A stretch of 27,306 nucleotides of DNA from Chrysochromulina tobinii (Eukaryota > Haptophyta > Prymnesiales > Chrysochromulinaceae): assembly GCA_001275005.1 (NCBI GenBank), contig JWZX01002708.1:1-27306 (forward strand), written 5' to 3'. Below the pieces are notes generated by a model, which saw nothing but the letters and a program-made list of their open reading frames with translations, was not told where the DNA came from and made no database searches. The translations under genes and the position numbers were made by a program. Positions 8,992 to 18,385 of this stretch are shown piece by piece; the first letter of the stretch is position 1; every line of letters begins with the position of its first letter.

Positions 8992-9134
8992 GAAGCACGC
9001 GCGGAGCACCCTTGGCCGGCTTTGCCGGTGTCGGAGCCGAAAGTTCAAGTTACATGTACTACATAAACAACAGACAACAACAGTTGAACTTGAACTTGAA
9101 CTTGAACTTGGAGCCGAAAGAGGGCGCAGGGCAA
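8992..9134. repeat. Dispersed repeat occupied by a short insertion
   Basis: Same unit as 2618-2684 (GAAGCACGCGCGGAGCACCC, GGCCGGCTTTGCCGG, GTCGGAGCCG, then AGAGGGCGCAGGGCAA), but split by the 66-base insert at 9044-9109. Confidence 0.8.
9044..9109. mobile_element. 66-bp non-autonomous element with 11-bp target duplication
   Basis: Begins TTCAAGTT and ends in four ACTTGA-type units, so its ends are roughly inverted. It is flanked by GGAGCCGAAAG at 9033-9043 and again at 9110-9120. The related unoccupied locus at 2660-2670 has a single GGAGCCGCAAG. The interior AACAACAGACAA is shared with the dispersed repeats at 1578 and 2880. It has no coding capacity. Confidence 0.7.
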
Positions 9135-9254
9135 CTTCTGTGTGGCGGTTTATCAGCCGTTATTGCTTTTATGTCTTTGCGTTTGTTCACATGTCGGCTG
9201 TGATCTCGTTGCGGTGAAGGGTTAGGGGGGTTCCTAGTACTTCTAACTTCTAAC

Positions 9255-9344
9255 AGTCCCGAAACGCAGTCATGCACCAATCTCGGTATAGGCGGTATAT
9301 AGCATAGATTTTTGTGGATTGGTGCATGACCGCGTATCGGGACT
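9255..9344. mobile_element. 90-bp MITE-like element with 28-bp terminal inverted repeats
   Basis: Arms 9255-9282 (AGTCCCGAAACGCAGTCATG...) and 9317-9344 (...CATGACCGCGTATCGGGACT) pair at 26 of 28 positions around a 34-base AT-rich centre (TATAGGCGGTATATAGCATA). There is no coding capacity. A TA-like dinucleotide lies near each end, but a target duplication is not convincing. A structured RNA or hairpin regulator is an alternative. Confidence 0.65.
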
Positions 9345-9521
9345 TACGATTTCCTTCGAATCTCGACACAGCGCGGGGACTTCTTATGGTGTTAGCTTCT
9401 TGCGAAGCTGGGAAACTTTTCATCTTCGGATCTATCCAAAAAAGGTTCGTAGGACTTCTTGAAAACCGAACGCGGTCAGCACCAATCTCGGAAGGCATTT
9501 CAGGTTTCATAGCGGGAAATT

Positions 9522-10521
9522 ATGATGCCTCTCTGTGTCTCTCTCATCCTGCCGGCCCTCGTGCTTCACCCAGCACCGACGCATCGGCTTTTTCGCCCTT
9601 CAAGGCTCGCGTGCTGCGCACGGACCGCCCAGCTCGCGGCCTGCGCCAATGAGGAGACGAAGGCGATTACCAGTTCGGAGGCTTCGGACGTCGTCGTCCA
9701 CCGCGAGACGATGGCAATGACCAAGGCGGAAGATGAGAAGATTGGAAACGTGGTGGAGAACGATGAGTGGCTTGGGCTCGCGACGGAGCTGGCCATCGTG
9801 TTTCAGTCGGCTGTGCGCGAAAGCATCAATGCAAACGTGGCCGACTTTATCGGCAAAGACGACTACAAGCTCGGCGACGTCAGCAAAGAAGCAGACGCTC
9901 GCATCAAGGGCATGGTCGCCGACTTGCGCGGCAAGGACGAGTACGAGCTCGGATATCTCTCGATCGCGCTGGACACGCTTGTAAAGGAGGAGGTCCGCAA
10001 GATGACTGATGGCCTCCAGGATTGCCTCCATGATGGCCTCTGATGGCCTCTCTGATTGCGCCCCTCATCAGGTGTGGAAGATGACGGGAAAGGAGAAGTA
10101 CGAGTTCGGTGACCTGAGCACCGTACTCGACACGCGGGTCAAGCGGACTGTCGCAGACTTTTGCGGCAAGGTGTGATGCCACCTTTTTGCCTCTGAGTGC
10201 GCAAATGGGCGATGACCCCTGATGACCCCTGATGACTTATGATGACTCCTGATGAGCCCATGGGTGCTGAACCTGACGAATCCTGGCCGTGTGCCCTGAC
10301 GAGCCTGACCGTGACGAACCTGACGAATCCTGACCGTGTGTCCTGCTCGGTGGCCGTTCGTGACAAAGGACGAGAGCACGCCGGGCGATCTGACGCGCGA
10401 GGTTGCATCTCGCGTAGCCTCGCGCGTGGCCGGCTTCACCGGAAAGGGCGACTGTGCGCCGCACGCGCTCGAACGCATGGCCCCCGCCACCTCTCACTTG
10501 ATGGCATCTCGTGGCCTCTGA
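9522..10521 (+). CDS. Plastid-type ~30-residue repeat protein, spliced
   Basis: Model: exons 9522-9992, 10072-10170 and 10369-10521 (240 residues), both introns GT-AG in phase 0. The N-terminus looks like a signal peptide (MMPLCVSLILPALVLHP) plus a basic transit region, as for complex plastids. The body consists of ~30-residue repeats: ADFIGKDDYKLGDVS, ADLRGKDEYELGYLS, KMTGKEKYEFGDLS, ADFCGKDESTPGDLT, AGFTGKGD, each preceded by an amphipathic helix with RIKGMV/RVKRTV-like sequence. Intron 1 is a TGATGGCCTC minisatellite; intron 2 contains CCTGATGAC and CCTGACGAAT arrays. The 3' end is uncertain: the third exon may splice near GACT|GTGCGCC (about 10453) into more repeats. Function unknown. Confidence 0.65.
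9993..10071 (+). repeat. Intron 1 of repeat-protein gene: TGATGGCCTC minisatellite
   Basis: Boundaries GAGGAG|GTCCGC and CATCAG|GTGTGG. The first bases (GTCCGCAAGATGAC) resemble the first bases of the next exon (GTGTGGAAGATGAC). The interior consists of TGATGGCCTC-type units with one TGATTGCGCC. Confidence 0.75.
10171..10368 (+). repeat. Intron 2 of repeat-protein gene: two tandem arrays
   Basis: Boundaries GGCAAG|GTGTGA and ACAAAG|GACGAG. It holds five CTGATGAC/ATGATGAC-type units near 10212-10258, then two near-identical copies of a longer unit starting GAACCTGACGAATCCTG. CTGAC/CTGAT branch-site-like motifs recur throughout. Confidence 0.75.
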
Positions 10522-10720
10522 TGACCTCTGATGGCAGCCGGTGGCCTCTGATGGCCTCTGATGGCCTCTGATGACCTCTGATGACCTCTGATGAGCCGTC
10601 CTTGCGCCTGAGCAACGTGCGCCGCCGCCGCGTCTCCCGCATCTCAGCTGATGACCTCTGATGACCTCTGATGACCTCAATTACGCCGCCGCCGCGTCTC
10701 CCGCGTCTCAGTTGATGACG
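10500..10720 (+). repeat. CTGATGACCT minisatellite arrays
   Basis: Arrays of CTGATGACCT and CTGATGGCCT lie at about 10515-10595 and 10648-10680. The second is bracketed by a direct repeat containing GCCGCCGCCGCGTCTCCCGC (about 10621-10657 and 10684-10718). Stop codons occur in all frames, so this is probably intronic. Exact splice sites were not resolved. Confidence 0.8.
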
Positions 10721-10755
10721 AGGCGCTGCAGGGTGCCGTAGAGAGCCTCGGCTCC

Positions 10756-12232
10756 ATGCATGATGCGGACCTGGGTGCGTTGTACCCGTCCGCCGTACCG
10801 GGCGTGAATCGCACCGGCCACCGTGGCGACAAACGATCTCGCTCATTGCCGACTCTTCAACGGTGGGGCGCCGATCGCTCATCGAAGCCTGGAATCCTGA
10901 TGAGGGCACCCGGGGACATGGGATCCTGCGATGCGGACCTGGGATGCGGACCTGGAATCCTAATGAGGGCACCCGCTTTGCAACTTTCGAACGGCGTGCT
11001 CCCAGCCGCCTCCCTCAACCCCGACCGGCAGCCCGATGAGGGAGGCGAGGGAGACGAGAGTTCCCCATTCTTGCGCTGGCAGGTCCAGCGCAGCTCCAAG
11101 TCCCTACCCGACCTTGCTGAGCTCAAAGCGGCGGAAAAGCAAGCCTCCATAGTCCTCGGCGCCGCGGCGGCCAAGGAGGCCAAGGAGGTCGGGCCGACGC
11201 GACAGTACGACCCAGCGCTCTCGCGCATCACCGGCTTCCTCATCGACCTCGACGGCACCGTCTACCGGCCCAACTCGCTCATGCCGGGCGCATCCGACTT
11301 CCATGAATGGATGTTGTCCACGGGCAAGCAGTTCGTGTACCTGTCCAACACGGGCGCCAAGGCGTCCGAGGCGGTGCGGCGTAAGCTAAGCTCGCCCAGC
11401 TACTATGTGGGCGAGAAGCTGCCGCCCGACTGCGTGTGGACCGCGGCGGACGCGCAGGTCGAGTTTATGGCTGACAACATCCCCGTCGGCGCCAAGGTCT
11501 TTGTCGTCAGCGGCGCGTGCGGCGACTTTTGGCTCCCGCTGCTGCGCGAGCGCTGCCCAGCGCTCGTCGACACGTGGGAGATACGCACCGAGATGTCAGA
11601 GACGGAAGCCAAGCAGTGGGCGACGATAGCGGCGACAAACCCGAACACGCCTCTGGTCTGGGTGGTCATGTTCATCGACGGGAAGCTCGGCAGCTGCAAC
11701 GACCCAACGACAGGCGAGCCCTCGCCTGCAGACTGGAGTTACGAGTACATCCGCAAACTGTTGTACCTTCTCGGGCACGGTGCGCACCTCACGTACACGG
11801 CGAATGATGCTTCAAACCCTGCTATCGACGACTTGTACAGAGGCTACGTGTGGCCGCAGCCGGGGCCGGGCATGTTTGCAGCCATGCTTAAAGCGATCAT
11901 CCCACCTCGGGATCCCGGGAGACGTGTGCACTGCCTGGGCAAGGGCGGCCAGGATGGGAAGCAGTACATGATGGAGCACGCCATCAAGCTACTCCGCAAG
12001 CAAGGGCACAACGGCGACAGGAAGACGATCTGCATGATCGGGCGACCGATTCGACACCGACATCCGCGGTGGCCGCATGGTCGGCATAACAACGTGCCTC
12101 GTCGAGACAGGCGAGCATCAACTTACGATGCAAAGTGACTACAAGCAGTACGTGCCCACCTTTGTGGCACGCTCGATCGGCGCCATGCACGGGCTCGAGC
12201 AAACGCCGGAACTCTCTCCTCAAGGCCTCTGA
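10756..12232 (+). CDS. HAD-superfamily NagD-type phosphatase, one-base frameshift
   Basis: The frame from ATG 10756 carries an N-terminal ~155-residue low-complexity extension. The HAD core follows: nucleophile motif FLIDLDGTVY (Asp near 164 and 166), SNTGAKASEAVRRKL (motif II region), a long cap domain and CLGKGGQDGKQYMMEHA. The family includes p-nitrophenyl/phosphoglycolate phosphatases; the substrate here is unknown. At 12038-12041 the frame reads MIGRPI, whereas the +1 frame from 12041 reads GDRFDTDIRGGRMVGI, the expected motif IV, and ends at TGA 12230-12232. One extra G in GGG explains this, either a sequence error or a real disruption. The reading frame is also open upstream of 10756 (DDEALQGAVESLGS), so the start may lie in an earlier exon. 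Confidence 0.78.
10888..10976 (+). repeat. 63-bp tandem duplication inside phosphatase N-terminus
   Basis: CCTGGAATCCTGATGAGGGC starts at 10888 and recurs with one change at 10951, exactly 63 bases apart. Both copies read PGILMRAP in frame. Related ATGCGGACCTGG units lie at about 10761, 10931 and 10944. Could be a coding duplication or an unrecognised intron. Confidence 0.75.
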
Positions 12233-12858
12233 CGAGATCGGGCTTGAGGTATCACGGAGCATCAGGTGGATCTGGGACTGAAGACCATAGCGCTTCGGGG
12301 CGCAGCCGTTGGGCCGATCCCATACTCGCTCTTTGCGTTGCTTAACCAGAAAGCTCTGGGCTCGGTCGGCATGGACACACGGCCGCTCGGCCGGATCGGA
12401 ATAGGATCGGAATGAGCTCACGAGGCCGCCAATCGACCCGCCAATTCTGGAGGCACTCCGAATGAGCTCACGGGCCCGTTCAGGAGGCACAAGCGAGCAC
12501 GCGTCGCTCACAAAGCCAGTACCATGGCGGGCACGGAGAGCTCACGAGCCCGTCCTAAGCCCGTACCGGCTGAGCTCAGCTCTACACGCGAGCTCGGCGT
12601 ACTTCAGACTTTTGTACGTAGTGTTACGAGACTGAACAACGACATCCCCCCCAATGCCACCTGTGAAGTCTTGGGTGTCGAATTGAGACAGGGTCAGTTG
12701 AATCGACTCACAAGGTACCGACCAGCCGAGTTATAAAAATTGACTGTCTTGGGTGTCGAGTTATGAACATCGACTGTGAAGTTGAGCTACGGACGTGTTG
12801 CTCAGCTCACGAGCTCGCTCGTCGGAGGTCACTCGGAGGGCTCGGGGAACGGACGCTC
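12233..12858. other. Intergenic region upstream of dihydroxyacetone kinase
   Basis: No convincing gene. Contains a doubled CGAATGAGCTCACG near 12408-12470 and a doubled CTTGGGTGTCGA near 12670 and 12749. Confidence 0.5.
12732..12738 (+). promoter_or_regulatory. Possible TATA box
   Basis: TATAAAA in a short AT-rich patch, about 120 bases upstream of the dihydroxyacetone kinase ATG at 12859. Spacing allows a short leader. TATA use in this lineage is not established from this window. Confidence 0.3.
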
Positions 12859-14971
12859 ATGGCGACGACGCGGCAGGTACGCCGAGTGCACTCGATCGAA
12901 CGCTGTGGCGCATGCGTCGCGCCACAGCGTGCACCTGCTCTTTCATGTGCCCGCACCCAACACCTGCTGGTGAACGGAGCGACTCAATTTGTGGTGCCAC
13001 TGACCGCTGTTCGCAGCTGATCAACAACCCGAAGAACGTGGTCGATGAGATGATCGATGGCGTCACGCTCAACCCAGATCTGCAGCGCATTGAAGGTGAC
13101 AATGTCGTGGTCCGTGCCAAGATTGACAAGAGCAAGGTGGCGCTCATCTCTGGCGGCGGCTCTGGGCACGAGCCGTCGCATGCCGGGTGGGTGGGAGCTG
13201 GCATGCTCACCGCAGCTGTCGCCGGGCCCGTGTTTGCGAGCCCGGCGAGCAATTCGGTCCTTGCGGCCATCATGCATGTCACTGGCAGCGGCGGCTGCCT
13301 CGTGATCGTCAAGAACTACACGGGTGATCGTCTCTGGTTTGGCCTCGCGTGCGAGCAGGTGCGCTCCTCTCCAGTCGCTGCCGGCACGAGCGGCACACCA
13401 AGCCGCCGCTCCAGCAAACCAGCCCCCGCCGCGCGAGCTCCGCGTGCCGCCGCGCCCTTGGCTGACCGCACACATTCGCTCTGTGTGTTTACCACTGCTA
13501 CCCGCCACCACCACTGCGGCCGCAGGCCAAGGCCGCCGGCCTCAAAGTTGAGCTCGTGGTGGTGGGCGACGACTGCGCGCTCGCCAACCGAGGGATGGGC
13601 ATCGCCGGCCGACGCGGCATCGCTGGCACCGTCTTCGTGCATAAGATCGCAGGCGCTGCGGCCGAGGCGGGAATGAGCCTCGCCGAGGTCGCAGCGGAGG
13701 CGCGAGCGGCCGCGGCGGCGGTCGGCAGCATGGGCGTGGCGCTACGCAGCTGCACGCTGCCCGGGCAGCCGCGCGAAGAACGAATCGCGGACGGGCACAT
13801 GGAGGTGGGGCTCGGTATCCACGGCGAGCCAGGCGCCGTCGTGAGCCCTGTGCAACCCGTCGACGGCGTCGTCGACACGCTGCTTCAGTACATCACATCG
13901 CAGGAGGCCGGCCGTAAATACGTGACGCTGACGAGCGGCGACCCGGTGGCCGTGCTCGTCAACAACCTGGGGGCTAGCACGGCGATGGAGCTCTCGATCG
14001 CCGCGCGCCGCGCCGTCGCCACACTCGAGGGAGCCTCCTATGGCGTCGTCGTCGAGCGATGCTTTACCGGTCCGTTCATGACGGCGCTCGACATGGTCGG
14101 GTTCTCGCTGAGCGTGCTCCGACTGAGCGACAGCATGCTCGCGCGGCTCGACGCGCCATGCAGCGCGCCAGCGTGGCCCGGCGGCGGGCGGATCAACCGC
14201 AACCGTATCGTGCCCGCGCCGGCGCTCCCAAGCGGCGCTGGTGGATCGCTCGCCTCGCTCGTTCCACCTGCGGGTGCGCTGTGTTTGGACGCAGCACAGG
14301 CAGCCGCGGTCGCGAGCGCCATCCGCGCCGCCGCTGAGGCGTTGATCGCGGGCGAGAAGCAGCTGACGGCGTGGGATGAGGTTGCGGGTGACGGCGACTG
14401 TGGCACGACACTCACCGCTGGTGCGACCGCTGTGTTGGCCGATGTCAGCAGCTACGCCCTCACGCACCCGGCGACGACGGCGCTCGGTCTCGCCTCATCC
14501 GTTGGGCGCTCGATGGGCGGCTCGTCGGGCGCACTGTACTCTATCTTCCTAAACGCGGTGGCTGGTGCGCTAATGAACTCGCCGCCCTCGGTCGCCGCCG
14601 CTGCCGCCGCCTTCGCCTCCGGCTGCGCGGCCATGACGCGCTACGGAGGAGCGAGTCGCGGCAACCGAACGATGCTCGATGCCTTGATCCCAGCAGCTGA
14701 GGCCATCGATCGCGTCGCGGTTGCGGGCGGCACGATGGCAGCGGCGCTCGCCGCGGCGGCCGACGCTGCAGAGGCTGGTGCCGAAGCGACCAGGACGATG
14801 AGCGCTGGTGCCGGCCGCGCCTCGTACGTCCCGCAGGAGACAGTCGCCGCCGTGCCCGACCCGGGCGCCAAGGGGGTCGCGTTTTGGCTGCGCGCGCTGG
14901 CGATGAGCGCTGGCGGCGGCCAGAAGGACGATGACAAAACGCCACCTTCGGTCACGGCTGCGGTGGCCTAG
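12859..14971 (+). CDS. DAK1: Dihydroxyacetone kinase (ATP-dependent, DhaK-DhaL)
   Basis: Exons 12859-12876, 13017-13358 and 13526-14971 join in phase 0 to give 601 residues, the usual length of single-chain DAK. It phosphorylates dihydroxyacetone (some relatives also glyceraldehyde) using ATP, feeding glycolysis. The 18-base first exon encodes MATTRQ and joins LINNPKNVVDEM. The DhaK domain has LISGGGSGHEPSHAGWVGAG with His57, and GLGIHGEPG with the substrate-binding His near 219. The DhaL domain has WDEVAGDGDCGTTL near 403-416 and GRSMGGSSGALYS. Introns are 12877-13016 and 13359-13525; both contain CTGACCG, a likely branch site. No clear targeting peptide, so probably cytosolic. Confidence 0.94.
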
Positions 14972-16013
14972 CTACTCGCAAGCGCTGCCCGCGGCCAGGC
15001 GGAGCTCTCGTAGGGGTGGGGGGGGGTGCCCATGCGGAGGGGGGGAGCTGGGGGCTTCATACGCGCCTCCATACGCGCCTCCTTAGCATACTCTGCACCG
15101 AGCTGCAATCCCGATCAGCGATATGGCTATGCAGAGCGAGTGTGGCTCATACCATGCCAATACCATGCCAATCCCAGACCAGCCCCGCTGCATCGTGTAT
15201 GCAGGCGACTGTGGAGGTCCGAGAGAGTGCGGTCAGTCGAGGCGCACGGGCCTGGCTTGCGGGTCTGTGCGGCGTGCTCATGTCGGCGCGGGCGACAGTG
15301 CGCACCTGTGTGTTGATGCCTATCCGCGTATCCGGTCGTAAGTCCGGTCCAGTGCTCGTGGTCACCTGCGTGGCTGCGCTGTGCCCGCGACGCGAGGCGA
15401 TGCACCGTACGGATGCCGACTCGAACGGAGAATCCGGTGTGCGGCCTGCGCCTGGCGCGCGCGTCCTCTCGGTCGTGTCGGAACGGCACTCGGCAGGCGG
15501 GCACTCGGCAGGCGGGCCGGCGGGCCGTCGCGCGGCCGCGCTGGCGCGCTCTCGAGCCAAGCCTCGCGGCTCCCTCCGGAGCGCCGCGGCTCTCCGGTGC
15601 ATCCCCTCCTGCGTCCCCTGGGCCCCGCCCCACGCCGACAACGCAAAAGTCATGGGCACCAGTCCAGACGCAATGATCAGCACCGATTGACATACGTGAT
15701 ACGATCGATCCGAACAGGGCGCGCGGATCGAGAATACCGACTCACTCACCGTCACAGCGAGAATTGAGAATACCGCGACTCGCACAGCGAGTCAGCGACA
15801 CGTCGATTTCGACCCTATCCTTAACGTATCGTATAACGTATTAAAAATTTATTATCGATTATTTCAAATATTTAGGCGAAAAAGGAAAATACGTATTGTG
15901 TGTTACGTGTGTGGAGACGGATTAATATCAGTGGATGTCACGAGAGTTGGCACTGATTCTGATGACGCGGGGCGCCGTCCGCTCCTCTCCTTGCGCTGCT
16001 GCTGCGCAACCAG
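14972..16013. other. Convergent intergenic region with AT-rich island
   Basis: Long open frames here have no recognisable protein character. Local features: doubled CATACGCGCCTC near 15058-15081, doubled ATACCATGCCA near 15150-15165, tandem GGCACTCGGCAGGCGG near 15484-15514, doubled GAGAATACCG near 15730 and 15765, and a sharply AT-rich stretch at about 15819-15897. Confidence 0.55.
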
Positions 16014-17483
16014 CTACGAGCTAGGTCGCGCCACCAACTGCCAAGAAGACCACTCGGCCCACCGCAAGCCACCGCCGCGCTCAGCAAGAGGTTCTTCCGC
16101 AAAGAGTCGGCGTGCCACCGGGCCATGCTCGCCCGAACCCCTGCCTGCTGCACTCGGCGGTGGGCCGCTCAAGTAGGTGGAATTGTCGCGGAAGGGTACC
16201 GTGTGACCGAGGGAGTCATATCCGGTTCGGCGGGCGTGCGTAAGAAGGGGCATCGCCCCCGGCAGTCGGAAGAGGACGTAGGGCAAGGAGCCGAGCCCAT
16301 GCAGCGTGCGGATCCAGTAGAGCGTGATGCGCAGCGCCGCGCTCTCGTCGTCGGCGAGCATGATCGCCATCGCGGCCGCGAGCAGAGCGAGCGATGCAAG
16401 CGCAGCGTCCAACCACATCAGGTGGCCGAGCATGCCGCCCATCGGTGCGCCGTCGGGCGGCGCTGGCTGCTGGCCAGCCGCGATCGCGGCCCGGAAGTCG
16501 GGCGTGAGGCGACTCCGCCGCTCGAGCACGCGCTGTCCCTTTTTGAGCGAGTGTGGCAGCAGCATGAACGCTCGCAGCGTGATCGCGAGCTGGAGCATCC
16601 AGAAGCACGCATCGAGGGTCGACAGTTGGGGAGCAAGCGCTTGGCATGGCAGCGTCGCGTCGACGGTGCACCGATACGACTGGATGCACGCGTAGAGCGT
16701 AGCGCCCACGCCGAGCGTCGCAAAGTGTGAGAAGCGGAGCGCCACTATGAACTGACACAGCTGGTACTCGTCGGCCTTGTCTACTGCTGCGGCGAGTAGC
16801 AGCCACCACCACATGCCCACCCAAGGCAGAACGCCCAGCAGCTCGAGCAGCCACCAGTGCGGCGAGCGCACGCAGCGCCAGACGGTTCGATCGTGCGGCC
16901 AAAGCGTGTGAAGCATCGTCGCGCGGCCACGGCGTAGCAGGAGCAGCAGCCCTTGCTGGTTGTCCACCCGACCATCTCCACTCGCCGCGCTGCTGCCGCC
17001 CGCCAGGTCGAACGCGGCGTGCGATGGCGTGCCACTCAGCCCGGTGAGAACACGCCGCGGAGAGAGCGGCGAAAAAGTAAGCCGCGCGCCCGTGCCCTGC
17101 AGCGGCAGGCGCGATGCCTGCAGGAACCGTAGGTTCTCATCAAGGACTCTAAACGTCTCCTGACGCACCTCGGGGATGAGCAAATCCATGGCGTGGTCGA
17201 TGGCGCGCTGCAGGATAAGTGGCATCGAGTGGTCCTTGAAGTGCGCCTTGAGGTGCCTCGCCGCACGGTCGAGAGCCGCCTCGACCTGCATGTCAATGTG
17301 GTGCGCGAGGCTTGCCCGCGTGCGGCTGAAGCGGCACTCGAGCCAGCGCTGTCCTCGGCGGAGGATTTCGAGACGGGCGCGACGCAGCCGGTCCAGAGAG
17401 AGGATTGCGAGAGCGATGCACGCCAGCAGGAGCAGCCTGCGCCGCGCCTTCTTGGAGGCTGTGTGGACGCCCTTTAGTAGCAT
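16014..17483 (-). CDS. Uncharacterised multi-pass membrane protein
   Basis: ATG at 17483 gives 489 residues without introns. A basic N-terminus precedes a hydrophobic helix at 17-30 ([14 protein letters not shown]). A soluble, helical, charged section covers about 35-125. Several membrane spans follow, near 208-234 ([20 protein letters not shown]), 245-268, 290-310, 355-376 and 385-410. Conserved-looking patches at membrane edges are [32 protein letters not shown] and [15 protein letters not shown] do not know a named family. It shares a 183-base upstream interval with the divergent complex I subunit gene. Confidence 0.75.
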   Translation of the reverse strand: MLLKGVHTASKKARRRLLLLACIALAILSLDRLRRARLEILRRGQRWLECRFSRTRASLAHHIDMQVEAALDRAARHLKAHFKDHSMPLILQRAIDHAMDLLIPEVRQETFRVLDENLRFLQASRLPLQGTGARLTFSPLSPRRVLTGLSGTPSHAAFDLAGGSSAASGDGRVDNQQGLLLLLRRGRATMLHTLWPHDRTVWRCVRSPHWWLLELLGVLPWVGMWWWLLLAAAVDKADEYQLCQFIVALRFSHFATLGVGATLYACIQSYRCTVDATLPCQALAPQLSTLDACFWMLQLAITLRAFMLLPHSLKKGQRVLERRSRLTPDFRAAIAAGQQPAPPDGAPMGGMLGHLMWLDAALASLALLAAAMAIMLADDESAALRITLYWIRTLHGLGSLPYVLFRLPGAMPLLTHARRTGYDSLGHTVPFRDNSTYLSGPPPSAAGRGSGEHGPVARRLFAEEPLAERGGGLRWAEWSSWQLVARPSS

Positions 17484-17666
17484 TTCATGCGACCTTCATG
17501 CGCGGGGGGACTGGGCTGAAGACGGAATCACGCCTCCTACCCGTTCGAAAACACCAGGGGGAACCGGACGCCTGGGGGAAGTTTCCGGACGAGACTTTTC
17601 ACCGGACTAAGTTCTCGAGCAGGACTGGAAAGGGGTTCGCCCTTCGTGCGTGTTGTGTTCTCCACC
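17484..17666. promoter_or_regulatory. Short divergent promoter interval
   Basis: 183 bases lie between the ATG codons of the membrane protein (minus) and the complex I subunit (plus). It must contain the leaders and promoters of both. No TATA box seen. Confidence 0.5.
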
Positions 17667-18385
17667 ATGTCGCTGGCTTTCACGACCGCGCAAAAGACGC
17701 TGCAGTCGATCAAGTCGATGCTGCCGCGGCTGGTGACATCGGGCGTCGTTGTGGCGGGCGAGCCCACGCTCTACGTCGAGCCGGCCAATGTGCTCACCGT
17801 GTGCGACTTCCTCAAGAACCACACTGGCACACGCTGCAAGGCTCTGATGGATGTGACCGCCATCGACGTGCCGACGCGCGAGAAGCGCTTCGAGGTGCGC
17901 CTGAGGCCCGCCTCGGCCACCACTGCCGCTGCAATCTCGAGCGCCGCCTGTCTGCATGCACACCGGTGCAGCCTCGGCTCATTTTCCGATCACCCCTGTA
18001 CCAAACACCCTGCTCCCGCCTCGCGCAGGTCGCGTACCAGCTGCTGAGCGTGGAGCACAATAGCCGCATGCGTGTCAAGACGCTCGTCGGCGGGCACGAG
18101 GGCGACAGCGGCGTGCCGTCGCTCGCTGGCATCTTCTCAAGTGCCAACTGGCTCGAGCGTGAGGTGTGGGACATGTACGGCATCTACTTTGAGGGGCACC
18201 CCGACCTGCGCCGAATCCTGACTGACTACGGCTTCCAGGGCCACCCGCTGCGCAAGGACTTCCCGCTCTCCGGCTTCGTCGAGTGCCGGTACGATCCGAG
18301 CAAGAAGCGCGTCGTCACCGAGCCGCTCGAGCTCACGCAAGAGTTCCGTCAATTCGAGTTCCTCAGTCCATGGAAGGAGAAGTGA
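17667..18385 (+). CDS. NDUFS3: NADH:ubiquinone oxidoreductase 30 kDa subunit (Nad9/NDUFS3)
   Basis: Exons 17667-17894 and 18029-18385 join in phase 0 across a 134-base GT-AG intron (TTCGAG|GTGCGC, GCGCAG|GTCGCG) to give 194 residues. The joined peptide [20 protein letters not shown] is the conserved core. It is followed by [21 protein letters not shown] and [18 protein letters not shown], signatures of the complex I 30 kDa subunit in the mitochondrial peripheral arm. The N-terminus has an amphipathic, Lys/Arg- and Ser-containing stretch usable for mitochondrial import. Its intron shows a nuclear location; many protists keep this gene in mtDNA as nad9. Confidence 0.93.

Larger units (their letters stand above)
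8642..9254. other. Intergenic, repeat-bearing
   Basis: Alternating CG runs near 8766-8780 and 8951-8965, a near-perfect hairpin GCATTACAAGTAATGC near 8815-8830, a doubled GGGACCCCAT near 8846-8868, then the dispersed repeat at 8992. No gene recognised. Confidence 0.6.

Noticed and set aside
15016-15785. Long open frames on both strands
   Set aside because: They overlap each other, lack an ATG in coding-like context, have low-complexity composition expected of GC-rich noncoding DNA, and show no protein motif.
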